Source: Rhodanobacter soli (GTDB lineage Bacteria > Pseudomonadota > Gammaproteobacteria > Xanthomonadales > Rhodanobacteraceae). Taken from it: a stretch of 64,000 bases of DNA. Every line of letters begins with the position of its first letter. The stretch's first letter is position 1. The notes under the pieces were generated by a model. That model was given only the letters and a program-made list of their open reading frames with translations, was not told the DNA's origin and did no database searches. The stretch covers positions 496,001 through 560,000 of the forward strand of contig NZ_JBEPSD010000001.1 in assembly GCF_040548735.1 (NCBI RefSeq), read 5' to 3'. Of the stretch, positions 47,685 through 57,561 are shown piece by piece. The position numbers were made by a program, and so were the translations under genes.

Positions 47685-47694
47685 TATCGCGATA
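47685..47694. promoter_or_regulatory. Palindrome upstream of the SahR-like gene, candidate operator
   Basis: TATCGCGATA is a perfect 10-bp palindrome 12 bp before the start of the SahR-like gene, within the probable leader (a TATACA hexamer lies at 47673-47678 and TTGACG at 47645-47650, though 22 bp apart). ArsR-family repressors commonly bind short palindromes in their own leaders; assignment to this protein is inference. Confidence 0.5.
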
Positions 47695-47706
47695 CAGGGA
47701 TAACCG

Positions 47707-48636
47707 ATGGATCTGGCCACCGCTTCCAGCGTGCTGCGCCTGCTGGCCGACCCCACCCGCGTGCGCCTGCTAGCCCTGCTCGAACACGAGGAGCTCACCG
47801 TGGCCGAACTGGCCGCGGTGCTGCACCTGGCGCAGCCGCGCGTGTCCACCCACCTGGCCAAGCTCAAGGAAGCCGGCCTGGTGCGCGACCGCCGCGCCGG
47901 CGTGTCGGCCTACTACCGCGCCAACAACGAAGGCGACGAGGCCCAGCACAACCTGCTCGCTTCGCTGCGCGCCAGCATCGACGACGCGCTGCTGCGCGAG
48001 GACTCGGCGCGCCTGCCCGGCGTGCTCGCGAACCGTGCCCGCGAGGAAGGCTGGGCCGACACCGTGGCCGGCGACATGGAGCGCCACTACTCACCCGGCC
48101 GCACCTGGGAAACCCTGGCGCGCTCGCTGCTGCAGTTGCTGGAGACCGGCGACGTGCTCGACATCGCCTCCGGCGACGGCATCACCGCCGAGCTGCTGGC
48201 GCCGCACGCGCATTCGATCGTCTGCGTGGATTCCAGCGAGCGCGTGGTCGAAGCCGCCGCGAAGCGGCTGAAGGCGTTCGCCAACGTGCGCGTGATCCAG
48301 GGCGACATGCATGCGCTGGAACTGGGCGAACAACGCTTCGACCTGGTGCTGATGCTGCACGCGCTGACCTATGCCGAGCATCCCGCCCGGGCCGTGGCCG
48401 AAGCGGCGCGGCTGCTGCGCCCCGGCGGCCGTCTACTCGCCGTGACGCTGGGCCAGCACGATCACCGCGCCGCGGTCGAACCGTTCGACCACCGCAATCT
48501 CGGCTTCAGCAACCAGCAGCTCGACGGCTACGCGCGCGCCGCCAGCCTCGACGTGTTGAGCTGCAACCGGCTCAGCCGCGAGCGCAAGGCGCCGCATTTC
48601 GAAGTGATCAGCCTGCTGGCGCGCAAGCCCGCTTGA
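47707..48636 (+). CDS. ArsR-family regulator fused to a methyltransferase-like domain (SahR-like, methionine cycle)
   Basis: A 309-residue fusion. Residues 1-90 form an ArsR winged helix (LADPTRVRLLALLEHEELTV, then LAQPRVSTHLAKLKEAGLVR) with no clear metal-binding cysteines. Residues 130-300 form a class I methyltransferase fold with motif I VLDIASGDG (150-158) and the later LRPGGRLLAVTLGQHDH. SahR regulators have this architecture, sense S-adenosylhomocysteine and repress SAM-cycle genes. Its place directly upstream of metH (34-bp gap) supports that identity. The ATG at 47707 has an AGGGATAACC Shine-Dalgarno. A self-regulating role via the palindrome at 47685 is likely. Confidence 0.82.
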   Translation: MDLATASSVLRLLADPTRVRLLALLEHEELTVAELAAVLHLAQPRVSTHLAKLKEAGLVRDRRAGVSAYYRANNEGDEAQHNLLASLRASIDDALLREDSARLPGVLANRAREEGWADTVAGDMERHYSPGRTWETLARSLLQLLETGDVLDIASGDGITAELLAPHAHSIVCVDSSERVVEAAAKRLKAFANVRVIQGDMHALELGEQRFDLVLMLHALTYAEHPARAVAEAARLLRPGGRLLAVTLGQHDHRAAVEPFDHRNLGFSNQQLDGYARAASLDVLSCNRLSRERKAPHFEVISLLARKPA

Positions 48637-48670
48637 ATAACTGTTGCACCGCTTAACCAAAGGAAGTTCG

Positions 48671-49753
48671 ATGAGTACCCTGCCCTGGCTTCACCCCGAT
48701 CGCGTCGCCCTGCTGGAGCAGGCGTTGCGCCAACGCATCCTGATCCTCGACGGCGGCATGGGCACCATGCTGCAGGCACACGAGCTGGATGAAGGCGGCT
48801 TCCGCGGCGAACGCTTCGAACATGGCCACGACGGCCACGCGCACGCCCACGATCATCCTGGCTGCGACCTCAGGGGCAACAACGATCTGCTCACGCTGAC
48901 CCAGCCGCAGATCATCCGCGGCGTGCACGACGCCTACCTGGAAGCCGGCGCCGATCTGGTCGAAACCAACACCTTCAACTCCACCCGCATCAGCCAGGCC
49001 GATTACAAGCTGCAGCACCTGGCACAGGAATTGAACCGCGAAGGCGCGAAACTCGCCCGCGCCGCGTGCGATGCGATGACCGCGAAAACACCGGAAAAGC
49101 CGCGCTTCGTGATCGGCGTGCTCGGCCCCACCAGCCGCACCGCCTCGCTGTCGCCGGACGTCAACGATCCGGGATTCCGCAACGTCACGTTCGAGGAACT
49201 GGCGCAGAACTACACCGAATCCGCCAACGGCCTGATCGACGGCGGCGCCGACGTCATCATGGTCGAAACGATCTTCGACACGCTGAACGCGAAGGCTGCG
49301 CTGTTCGCATTGAGCGAACTGTTCCATCAGCGCGGCGCACGCGTCCCCGTGATGATCTCCGGCACCATCACCGACCGTTCCGGACGCACCCTGTCCGGCC
49401 AGACCGCCGAGGCGTTCTACTACTCGGTGCGCCATGCGCGGCCGTTGTCCGTCGGCTTCAACTGCGCGCTCGGCGCCGAGGACCTGCGCCCGCACGTGCA
49501 GACCCTGGCCAATCTCGCCGAGACCTACGTCAGCACGCATCCGAACGCCGGCCTGCCGAACGCCTTTGGCGAATACGACGAAACCCCCGAACACATGGCC
49601 AGCGTGATCGGCGGCTTCGCCCGCGACGGCCTGCTGAACCTGGTCGGCGGCTGCTGCGGCACCACGCCGGCGCATATCAGGGCGATCGCCGAGGTGGTGC
49701 GCAACGTCGCACCGCGCGTGCTGCCTTCCGCCGATCAAGCGGAGGCCGCATAA
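48671..49753 (+). CDS. metH: Methionine synthase, homocysteine-binding half (split MetH)
   Basis: A 360-residue protein equal to the first (homocysteine-binding) module of cobalamin-dependent methionine synthase. It opens [20 protein letters not shown]. Zinc ligands are Cys265 (FNCALGA) and Cys328-Cys329 (GGCCGTTP). An unusual His-rich insertion, [12 protein letters not shown] (about residues 51-62), interrupts the usual RGERF...[10 protein letters not shown] stretch. The remaining MetH modules are on the next gene, one base after the stop. The ATG at 48671 has an AAAGGAAG Shine-Dalgarno. It follows the SahR-like regulator. Confidence 0.95.
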   Translation: MSTLPWLHPDRVALLEQALRQRILILDGGMGTMLQAHELDEGGFRGERFEHGHDGHAHAHDHPGCDLRGNNDLLTLTQPQIIRGVHDAYLEAGADLVETNTFNSTRISQADYKLQHLAQELNREGAKLARAACDAMTAKTPEKPRFVIGVLGPTSRTASLSPDVNDPGFRNVTFEELAQNYTESANGLIDGGADVIMVETIFDTLNAKAALFALSELFHQRGARVPVMISGTITDRSGRTLSGQTAEAFYYSVRHARPLSVGFNCALGAEDLRPHVQTLANLAETYVSTHPNAGLPNAFGEYDETPEHMASVIGGFARDGLLNLVGGCCGTTPAHIRAIAEVVRNVAPRVLPSADQAEAA

Positions 49754-49754
49754 C

Positions 49755-52559
<2,805 letters not shown>

Positions 52560-52569
52560 CCCTGGATCC

Positions 52570-52601
52570 CCGGTGACGCCATCACACGGTGGCGTCACCG
52601 G
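52570..52601. terminator. Convergent terminator after metH
   Basis: CCGGTGACGCC (52570-52580) and GGCGTCACCGG (52591-52601) make a perfect 11-bp stem with a 10-base loop. It begins 10 bp after the metH stop and overlaps the last codons of the convergent lipid-A-like gene, so it may end both transcripts. No long T-run. Confidence 0.7.
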
Positions 52602-52923
52602 TGATGCTGTTCTTGCGGTGGCGCAGGTGCACGACCAGGTTGTACACCGAGACGAATGCGGGGAAGAAGTTCGAGATGATGCCCACCGAATCGTTCTTGC
52701 CGATGATGAAATACGCCAGCAACAGGACGCTGCCGCAGACCGACAGCCACCAGAACGCCAGCGGCATCACCACCCGTTTCAGCTTGCGCGTGTAGTACAG
52801 CTGCACGAACCAGCGACTGGTGAACATCACCGAACCGAGCAGGCCGACGGCCTTCCAGGGCGTCAGCTCGAACTGCTGCAAGGCGCGAAGGATGCTGGCC
52901 AGGTGAATGCTGAAGAGTTCCAT
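52582..52923 (-). CDS. Small membrane protein with lipid-A-disaccharide-synthase N-terminal (LAB_N) domain
   Basis: A 113-residue membrane protein of the LAB_N family, related to the N-terminal region of LpxB-like proteins. It contains ELTPWKAVGLLGSVMFTSRW, the RWFVQLYYTRKLKRVVMPLA motif and VCGSVLLLAYFIIGKNDSVG. Three or so helices are predicted. It stands alone between metH and the tRNA gene. Family members often sit near glycosyltransferases for lipid modification, but none is here, so the role is unknown. Confidence 0.85.
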   Translation of the reverse strand: MELFSIHLASILRALQQFELTPWKAVGLLGSVMFTSRWFVQLYYTRKLKRVVMPLAFWWLSVCGSVLLLAYFIIGKNDSVGIISNFFPAFVSVYNLVVHLRHRKNSITGDATV

Positions 52924-53005
52924 GGTGGTGCGCTTTTGACGTGGGGGGAGGCAAGTCTAGCAACCCGCGCTCCTTCCCTTGCCGCATCCCGACCCTTCCG
53001 AGGCA

Positions 53006-53034
53006 TTGACCCGCCCGGCGACTGCCCCTAAAAT
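53006..53034 (+). promoter_or_regulatory. Promoter of the tRNA-Val gene
   Basis: TTGACC (-35, 53006-53011) and TAAAAT (-10, 53029-53034) are separated by exactly 17 bp. The mature tRNA starts 15 bp after the -10 hexamer. This is the clearest sigma-70 promoter in the window. Confidence 0.85.
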
Positions 53035-53048
53035 TGCGCGCTCGCAGT

Positions 53049-53123
53049 GGGCGGTTAGCTCAGCGGTAGAGCACTGCCTTCACACGGCAGGTGTCACAAG
53101 TTCGATCCTTGTACCGCCCACCA
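53049..53123 (+). tRNA. tRNA-Val (anticodon CAC)
   Basis: A 75-base tRNA with encoded CCA. The acceptor arms are GGGCGGT and ACCGCCC. The anticodon arm is CTGCC-TTCACAC-GGCAG, giving anticodon CAC (valine, codon GUG). The T-arm contains GTTCGATCC. It is preceded by a strong promoter and followed by a hairpin terminator. Its 3' half is repeated imperfectly at 56051, which makes it the apparent insertion site of the islet that follows. Confidence 0.97.
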
Positions 53124-53139
53124 ATAGATTCGAGGACTT

Positions 53140-53168
53140 AGGCCACCCAACGGGTGGCCTTTGTTGTT
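53140..53168 (+). terminator. Terminator of the tRNA-Val gene
   Basis: AGGCCACCC (53140-53148), loop AAC, GGGTGGCCT (53152-53160), followed by TTGTTGTT. The same hairpin is duplicated at 56108-56132 at the far end of the islet. Confidence 0.88.
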
Positions 53169-53170
53169 GT

Positions 53171-53484
53171 ACGGACCACCGTACGGACATTGATTTTGCC
53201 GCGCGCGTTGACCGTGCCCGGAAGCGTGCGAACAGACACGCACAGCCGCAGCAGCAAGGCACCGTGCGAGCCCCCACGCGCGCTGCGCGCCACCTTCCGC
53301 GCCCAAGACCCACCCCGCCCCTGTGGCCACAAGGCCTGCGTTGCGCTTTTGCAGAGGCGGTACGCAAGGACGCCAGCACGCCACGCGGCAAGCATGAAAA
53401 AGGCGCCGAAGATGCCGGCGCCTTGGCGCGTGCTGGACAGGATCACGGCATCGCGCCACCCCAGGCATCGGTACGGTGGTCCGT
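53171..53484. repeat. Segment bounded by 14-bp inverted repeats
   Basis: ACGGACCACCGTAC at 53171-53184 and its exact complement GTACGGTGGTCCGT at 53471-53484 enclose about 314 bp without a convincing gene. Size and ends are compatible with a small non-autonomous element or a decayed insertion. The minus-strand open frames inside are unusual in composition and one runs into the antisense of the tRNA; I do not treat them as genes. Confidence 0.55.
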
Positions 53485-53571
53485 CCATGGTCGCTTGCGC
53501 CTGAAGACAGCAGCGCCTTGCCAGTTGTAGCCATAGCTCTCACCATCACGTCTGATCTAAGGGGAAAGTCA

Positions 53572-53754
53572 ATGAACGTCGGTCCGGCCATTGTGGCCGC
53601 ACAGAGCCAAACACATGCCGCGTGGGTGCGAACCATCGGATCAATTTTGGCTCTGATAATCGCTATCGGCGTTCCGCTTTACCTTCAGCGAAAAGAGCGT
53701 CATGCAGAAGCTCAGGATGCGCGTGCTATAGCCAGTAGCGACGACATCACATAG
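53572..53754 (+). CDS. Small single-pass membrane protein, probably frameshifted
   Basis: A 60-residue protein with one helix (IGSILALIIAIGVPLYLQRK) followed by a charged stretch (RHAEAQDARAIASSDD). The ATG at 53572 has a clear AAGGGGAAAG Shine-Dalgarno. The frame ends at 53754, but a neighbouring frame open from 53739 to a stop at 53877-53879 continues with a plausible helical peptide (IATIRAFLGALEESVTKLQD then ILCIAEAVRALRGG). The original gene was therefore perhaps about 100 residues and has lost frame near 53745-53755. Function unknown; islet gene. Confidence 0.5.
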   Translation: MNVGPAIVAAQSQTHAAWVRTIGSILALIIAIGVPLYLQRKERHAEAQDARAIASSDDIT

Positions 53755-53890
53755 CAACAATTCGAGCTTTTCTCGGCGCACTTGAAGAAAGCGTCACAAA
53801 GTTGCAAGACATTCTTTGCATAGCTGAAGCAGTGCGCGCACTGAGAGGTGGGATAGTCATGGAAGTCCATGGGTCGTAGCCTTCAACACC

Positions 53891-54085
53891 CTAGTGCGGC
53901 CCCAGTCCTTGTATCGTCAAGAATGCCCACGCCGAGGCGGCCAGAAAAATACAAATCTGAATCGCCTTTGCGACAAAAAGACGCTTTCCCCGTCGTGTCA
54001 TGCAACCACAAGCCTCACACTCGGAATGGCGCTTGAGCAACAAGTGACCGCAATGGTCGCATGCAATGGTGCGGTATTTAGGCAT
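53891..54085 (-). CDS. Small zinc-ribbon membrane protein of the islet
   Basis: A 64-residue protein with a zinc-ribbon-like motif: CDHCGHLLLKRHSECEACGC gives two CxxC pairs. It is followed by a basic stretch and one hydrophobic helix (AIQICIFLAASAWAFLTIQG). The ATG at 54085 begins PKYRTIACDHCG; longer starts at 54121, 54136 or 54178 are open and cannot be excluded. It is divergent from the nuclease-like gene. Function unknown. Confidence 0.55.
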   Translation of the reverse strand: MPKYRTIACDHCGHLLLKRHSECEACGCMTRRGKRLFVAKAIQICIFLAASAWAFLTIQGLGPH

Positions 54086-54128
54086 GAACTTGCGCTGGAG
54101 TTGATGATGCCATAGCGTCATCGCTTCC

Positions 54129-54147
54129 AGTCTCATAGGTTGAGACT
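54129..54147. promoter_or_regulatory. Inverted repeat between divergent islet genes
   Basis: AGTCTCA (54129-54135), TAGGT, TGAGACT (54141-54147): a perfect 7-bp inverted repeat lying 46 bp upstream of the nuclease-like gene and 43 bp upstream of the zinc-ribbon gene. The location suits an operator for both; no regulator gene is visible in the islet. Confidence 0.5.
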
Positions 54148-54193
54148 CACGATAGGAAGAGTAAGCTGCATCAAACACAGGGGAGAGAAAGGG

Positions 54194-55639
54194 ATGCTCG
54201 TATCAAAGTATTTCAAGTTGGGACGTAATCAGGCTACGCTCGATTTTCTAGACGTTCACATTGACAAAGACATCGCAGTATTTGTTGACCCGGGTGCCGT
54301 CAGAGCGTTGAAAACCGAGTGGGGGCATCACTGTGTGTCATTACTCCAAAGCTACTTTGACACTGTGCTGGAAGCGATTAGAAATGGCCAGCATGTTAGA
54401 GCGAAAGAGCTATTGGCAAGCTTAAGCGAGCGCAACGAGTTTCACCTAGGATTCTCAAAAGGAAAGTCACAAGGGCATGCACTAGGCCCAGTATCGGCTG
54501 AGAAAATATGGACTTCCCTTATAAAGAGCAAGGCCGCGACAACCGGTTTGCTGCAAGACCTTGAAGACACGATTCTGTTTGTGGATGGACTTGGTCCGGA
54601 TATGTTGTCGGACGCTGTATGCAATATTATTCGCGGCCCGCTCATTGAATATACGCAGCAGGCGTGTAATTACTATGGCATACCACTAACGAAGGGTGTG
54701 AACTCAGGCCCAATTTGGAATCCTCGGGACGAAAAATGGGAGAACGGTCTTATTGAATTGCCAATGACAAGGCACGGCCCCGTAATTCTAATTCCAAAAA
54801 TCATTGCTCGCGTCAAGCAAACCTATGGGGCTGATGAATACTATCGCCATTTCCTCATGCCCGTTTTGCAGCAGCATCATAAAGATATAAATTCGTCTCT
54901 GGTCCATGTACTTAAGGGCAAGAAAAACAAAGGCGTGAAGAAAGTCTACAAAACTAGCCTATACAACCTTTATGGTGTGGACAAGCTAGCGTCAGCCAGG
55001 TTGACAAGCGACCATCCTGGAGCACTGACAAATTACAGAGAGACAAAAAAAGCTACGCCATCTTACCCCCTTGACCACATTGCACTAGCCAAATTGGAGA
55101 ACGTCGCACCTCCAGACTTCTCGGGCCTTCTAGACAACGTGATGCAGATAAAGGTTGGACGTGACGGTGCCGCAGCCTATGAAAACGCCATAGAAAAGCT
55201 CCTGTCCGCTCTCCTTTATCCATCCCTGGCATTTCCTGTAAAGCAGGACAAAATTCATGACGGGAGAAAGCGCATTGACATTACCTACGTCAATGACGCG
55301 AAGGTCGGATTTTTTAACTGGGTTTCGATGCACTATCCAGCCTCACATATATTTGTTGAGTGTAAGAATTACGGCAAAGAGGTTGGCAATCCAGAGGTAG
55401 ATCAACTTGCAGGACGGTTTTCACCATCACGCGGTCAGGTAGGCATCCTCGTCGTTCGCTCCATCCAGAATAAGGAACTCCTCTTGAAGCGATGCAAGGA
55501 CACAACTAACGATCGACGCGGATATATTCTAGTACTGGAGGATTCCGATCTTCAGGAACTAATTGGGCAACGTGGAGCGGTGAATCAGGGGGATGGAGAA
55601 AATATCCTCTACAAGCAATTCAAAGCGCTCATTTCGTAA
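54194..55639 (+). CDS. Islet protein with unrecognised N-terminal region and PD-(D/E)xK-like nuclease C-terminus
   Basis: A 481-residue protein, the main gene of the islet, noticeably AT-richer than its neighbours. The C-terminal part (about 330-430) shows a restriction-endonuclease-like pattern: Asp362 (KRIDITYV), then Glu389-Cys-Lys391 in HIFVECKNYGKEVGNPEVDQ, with Gln404 following and a preceding helix ENAIEKLLSALLYPSLAF. The N-terminal 300 residues (SKYFKLGRNQATLDFLDVHI, LLQDLEDTILFVDGLGPDML, DEYYRHFLMPVLQQHHKD) form a conserved-looking region that I cannot assign; similar proteins are, to my recollection, annotated only as hypothetical. The ATG at 54194 has a GGAGAGAAAGGG Shine-Dalgarno. 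A stand-alone defence nuclease is a reasonable hypothesis, not shown. Confidence 0.72.
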   Translation: MLVSKYFKLGRNQATLDFLDVHIDKDIAVFVDPGAVRALKTEWGHHCVSLLQSYFDTVLEAIRNGQHVRAKELLASLSERNEFHLGFSKGKSQGHALGPVSAEKIWTSLIKSKAATTGLLQDLEDTILFVDGLGPDMLSDAVCNIIRGPLIEYTQQACNYYGIPLTKGVNSGPIWNPRDEKWENGLIELPMTRHGPVILIPKIIARVKQTYGADEYYRHFLMPVLQQHHKDINSSLVHVLKGKKNKGVKKVYKTSLYNLYGVDKLASARLTSDHPGALTNYRETKKATPSYPLDHIALAKLENVAPPDFSGLLDNVMQIKVGRDGAAAYENAIEKLLSALLYPSLAFPVKQDKIHDGRKRIDITYVNDAKVGFFNWVSMHYPASHIFVECKNYGKEVGNPEVDQLAGRFSPSRGQVGILVVRSIQNKELLLKRCKDTTNDRRGYILVLEDSDLQELIGQRGAVNQGDGENILYKQFKALIS

Positions 55640-55666
55640 GCCCTAATAGGCCACGTGCACCTGCAT

Positions 55667-55792
55667 TCACTCGGTGCTCGTGACTGGTTCGCTCGGCGAT
55701 GACGCCCACGTTGGAAACATCGTGCTACGCCAATCCTCCAATCTGCGAAAAAGACGTGGCGCGCGTTGTTCGCCACCAAAGGGAGCGAACAT
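55667..55792 (-). CDS. Tiny ORF of the islet, doubtful
   Basis: A 41-residue reading frame (FAPFGGEQRAPRLFRRLEDW at its start). Its ATG at 55792 sits directly after the preceding small ORF's stop (TGATAATG) and has an AGGGGG Shine-Dalgarno six bases upstream. No family recognised. It may be a decayed fragment. Confidence 0.22.
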   Translation of the reverse strand: MFAPFGGEQRAPRLFRRLEDWRSTMFPTWASSPSEPVTSTE

Positions 55793-55794
55793 TA

Positions 55795-55962
55795 TCACCC
55801 CCTGGGGTTGGGTCTGCGTGGCGCGAGCTTGGCGTGGAATGTCATCCGAGCGAGCGAATCCTCACAGTCTTCGACAATGCTGATGTCGCTCAACGCAACG
55901 ACCTCAAACACTTCCTCGTCGTCAACGGTAATGACCGACGTCCCCTCGGTTTTGAGTAGCAC
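55795..55962 (-). CDS. Small ORF of the islet, possible truncated gene
   Basis: A 55-residue frame with coding-like composition: LLKTEGTSVITVDDEEVFEV followed by VALSDISIVEDCEDSLARMT. A GTG at 55962 is the nearest start; the frame stays open further upstream into the degenerate tRNA copy (SWGIGLQATVLLKTEG), so the real gene may have been longer and cut by recombination at the islet end. The plus-strand frame covering the same bases is its shadow. Family unknown. Confidence 0.38.
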   Translation of the reverse strand: MLLKTEGTSVITVDDEEVFEVVALSDISIVEDCEDSLARMTFHAKLAPRRPNPRG

Positions 55963-55990
55963 CGTGGCTTGGAGTCCAATCCCCCAACTG

Positions 55991-56132
55991 TGGGCGGTTG
56001 GCCATGAATGGAGTCCAGCACATCTTTGAAGGAGCGTGTAGCAACGGGCACTTCACACGGCAGGTGCCACACGTTCGATCCTTGTACGTTCATCAACAGA
56101 TTCAACGAAAGGCCACCCGACGGGTGGCCTTT
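55991..56132. repeat. Degenerate tRNA-Val copy and duplicated terminator (attR-like)
   Basis: 56051-56086 repeats tRNA bases 53078-53113 with only two mismatches in 36 (anticodon arm to T-arm). The tRNA terminator hairpin recurs at 56108-56132 (AAAGGCCACCC, GAC, GGGTGGCCTTT). A near copy of the tRNA 5' end (TGGGCGGTTGGC) lies at 55991-56002, but about 30 extra bases separate it from the rest. The acceptor 3' side is eroded, so it is not a functional tRNA. It marks the right end of the islet, and its hairpin also lies just past the sigma-factor gene as a terminator. Confidence 0.82.
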
Positions 56133-56147
56133 CGTTTGGACTTCCTG

Positions 56148-57428
56148 TCACGACTTGTCGCGCGCCGTGGCGGCGCAGGTACGGGCGCGCTCCAGCAGCA
56201 ACTCGCGCTCGCGCAGGTTCTGGGTCAGCGTGGCGGCGCGTTCGAATTCCGTGCGGGCCTCGTCGAGACGGTCGAGCCTGGCCAGCAGGTCGCCGCGCAC
56301 GGTCGGCAGCAGGTGGTAGTTCGCCAATGCGGGTTCGTCGAGCAGCGTGTCGACCAGTTCGAGGCCGGCCGCGGGGCCGAACGCCATCGACAGGGCCACC
56401 GCGCGGTTCAGCTCGATCACCGGCGACGGCGCCAGTTGGGCCAGCGTGGCATACAGCGCCGCGATGCGCGGCCAGTCGGTCGCCTCGGCGGTCAGCGCCC
56501 GCGCATGACAGGCGGCGATCGCGGCCTGCAAGGCATACGGCCCCAGTGTGCCGCCCAGCTTCTCGGCGCGCTCGAGCGCAGCGAGGCCACGGCCGATCAG
56601 CAGGCGATCCCAGTGCGCGCGGTTCTGTTCCAGCAGCAGCACCGGTTCACCGCCGGGACCGGTGCGCGCGCGCGTGCGCGAGGCCTGGATCTCCATCAAG
56701 GCCACCAGCCCGAGCACCTCCGCTTCCTGCGGCACCAGTCCGGCCAGCACGCGGCCCAGGCGCAGCGCTTCCTCGCACAAGGCCGGCCGCATCCAGTCGT
56801 CGCCGGCGGTGGCCGAGTAGCCCTCGTTGAAGATCAGGTAGATCACGCCGAGCACCGACGACAGTCTTGCAGCCAGCTCCTCGCCCCGCGGCACCTCGAA
56901 CGGCACCTGGGCTTTCGTCAGGCTGCGTTTGGCGCGCACGATGCGCTGGGCGATCGTCGGCTCCGGCACCAGGAAGGCCCGCGCGATCTCGCCGGTGGTC
57001 AGGCCGCCGAGCAGGCGCAGGGTCAACGCCACCCGCGCGTCGATCGGCAGCACCGGATGGCAGGCGGTGAACATCAGCCGCAGCAGGTCGTCGCCGATGT
57101 GATCGTCGAGCGCAGCTTCGACCACCGACACCTGCTGCTCCTGTTCCGCCTCCAGCTCGTGCATCAATTCGAGGTGCTTGCGTTCGAGCAGCTTGCTGCG
57201 GCGCAGCCGGTCGATTGCGCGGTGCTTCGCGGTGGTCATCAGCCAGGCGCCGGGATTGTCCGGCACGCCGGTATTCGGCCACTGCTCCAGCGCCACCACC
57301 AGCGCGTCCTGCGCCAGTTCCTCGGCCAGGCCGACGTCGCGCAGCATGCGGGCGAGGCCGGCGATCAGCCGGGCTGATTCGATCCGCCAGACGGCGTCGA
57401 TGGTGCGATGGGTATCGGTCACGCTCAT
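56148..57428 (-). CDS. ECF42-type RNA polymerase sigma factor with TPR-like C-terminus
   Basis: A 426-residue extracytoplasmic-function sigma factor. Region 2 is in the first 90 residues (AEELAQDALVVALEQWPNTG, PDNPGAWLMTTAKHRAIDRL). Region 4 is around LTTGEIARAFLVPEPTIAQR. The extra C-terminal half of about 220 residues (FNEGYSATAGDDWMRPALCE, then EKLGGTLGPYALQAAIAACH) is the DUF6596/TPR-like extension of the ECF42 group. That group is characteristically encoded with YciI/DGPF proteins, as here (two just upstream). It has no visible anti-sigma factor; the C-terminal extension may control activity. Confidence 0.92.
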   Translation of the reverse strand: MSVTDTHRTIDAVWRIESARLIAGLARMLRDVGLAEELAQDALVVALEQWPNTGVPDNPGAWLMTTAKHRAIDRLRRSKLLERKHLELMHELEAEQEQQVSVVEAALDDHIGDDLLRLMFTACHPVLPIDARVALTLRLLGGLTTGEIARAFLVPEPTIAQRIVRAKRSLTKAQVPFEVPRGEELAARLSSVLGVIYLIFNEGYSATAGDDWMRPALCEEALRLGRVLAGLVPQEAEVLGLVALMEIQASRTRARTGPGGEPVLLLEQNRAHWDRLLIGRGLAALERAEKLGGTLGPYALQAAIAACHARALTAEATDWPRIAALYATLAQLAPSPVIELNRAVALSMAFGPAAGLELVDTLLDEPALANYHLLPTVRGDLLARLDRLDEARTEFERAATLTQNLRERELLLERARTCAATARDKS

Positions 57429-57561
57429 GGTGACCGATCACACCATTCCCACCCCGCCGGCGCAAGGCCGTAAGCACTATTCGCGCCTGGTTTTCGGCCG
57501 CCGCCTTCAGGCTCGCCGGGCCGGTTTCAATGATGACGATGAACTTGACATGTTGTCCCCG

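Noticed and set aside
53094..53636. Minus-strand frame ending WAVQGSNL
   Set aside because: The ending is the antisense of the tRNA 3' half, a well-known false gene at tRNA loci.
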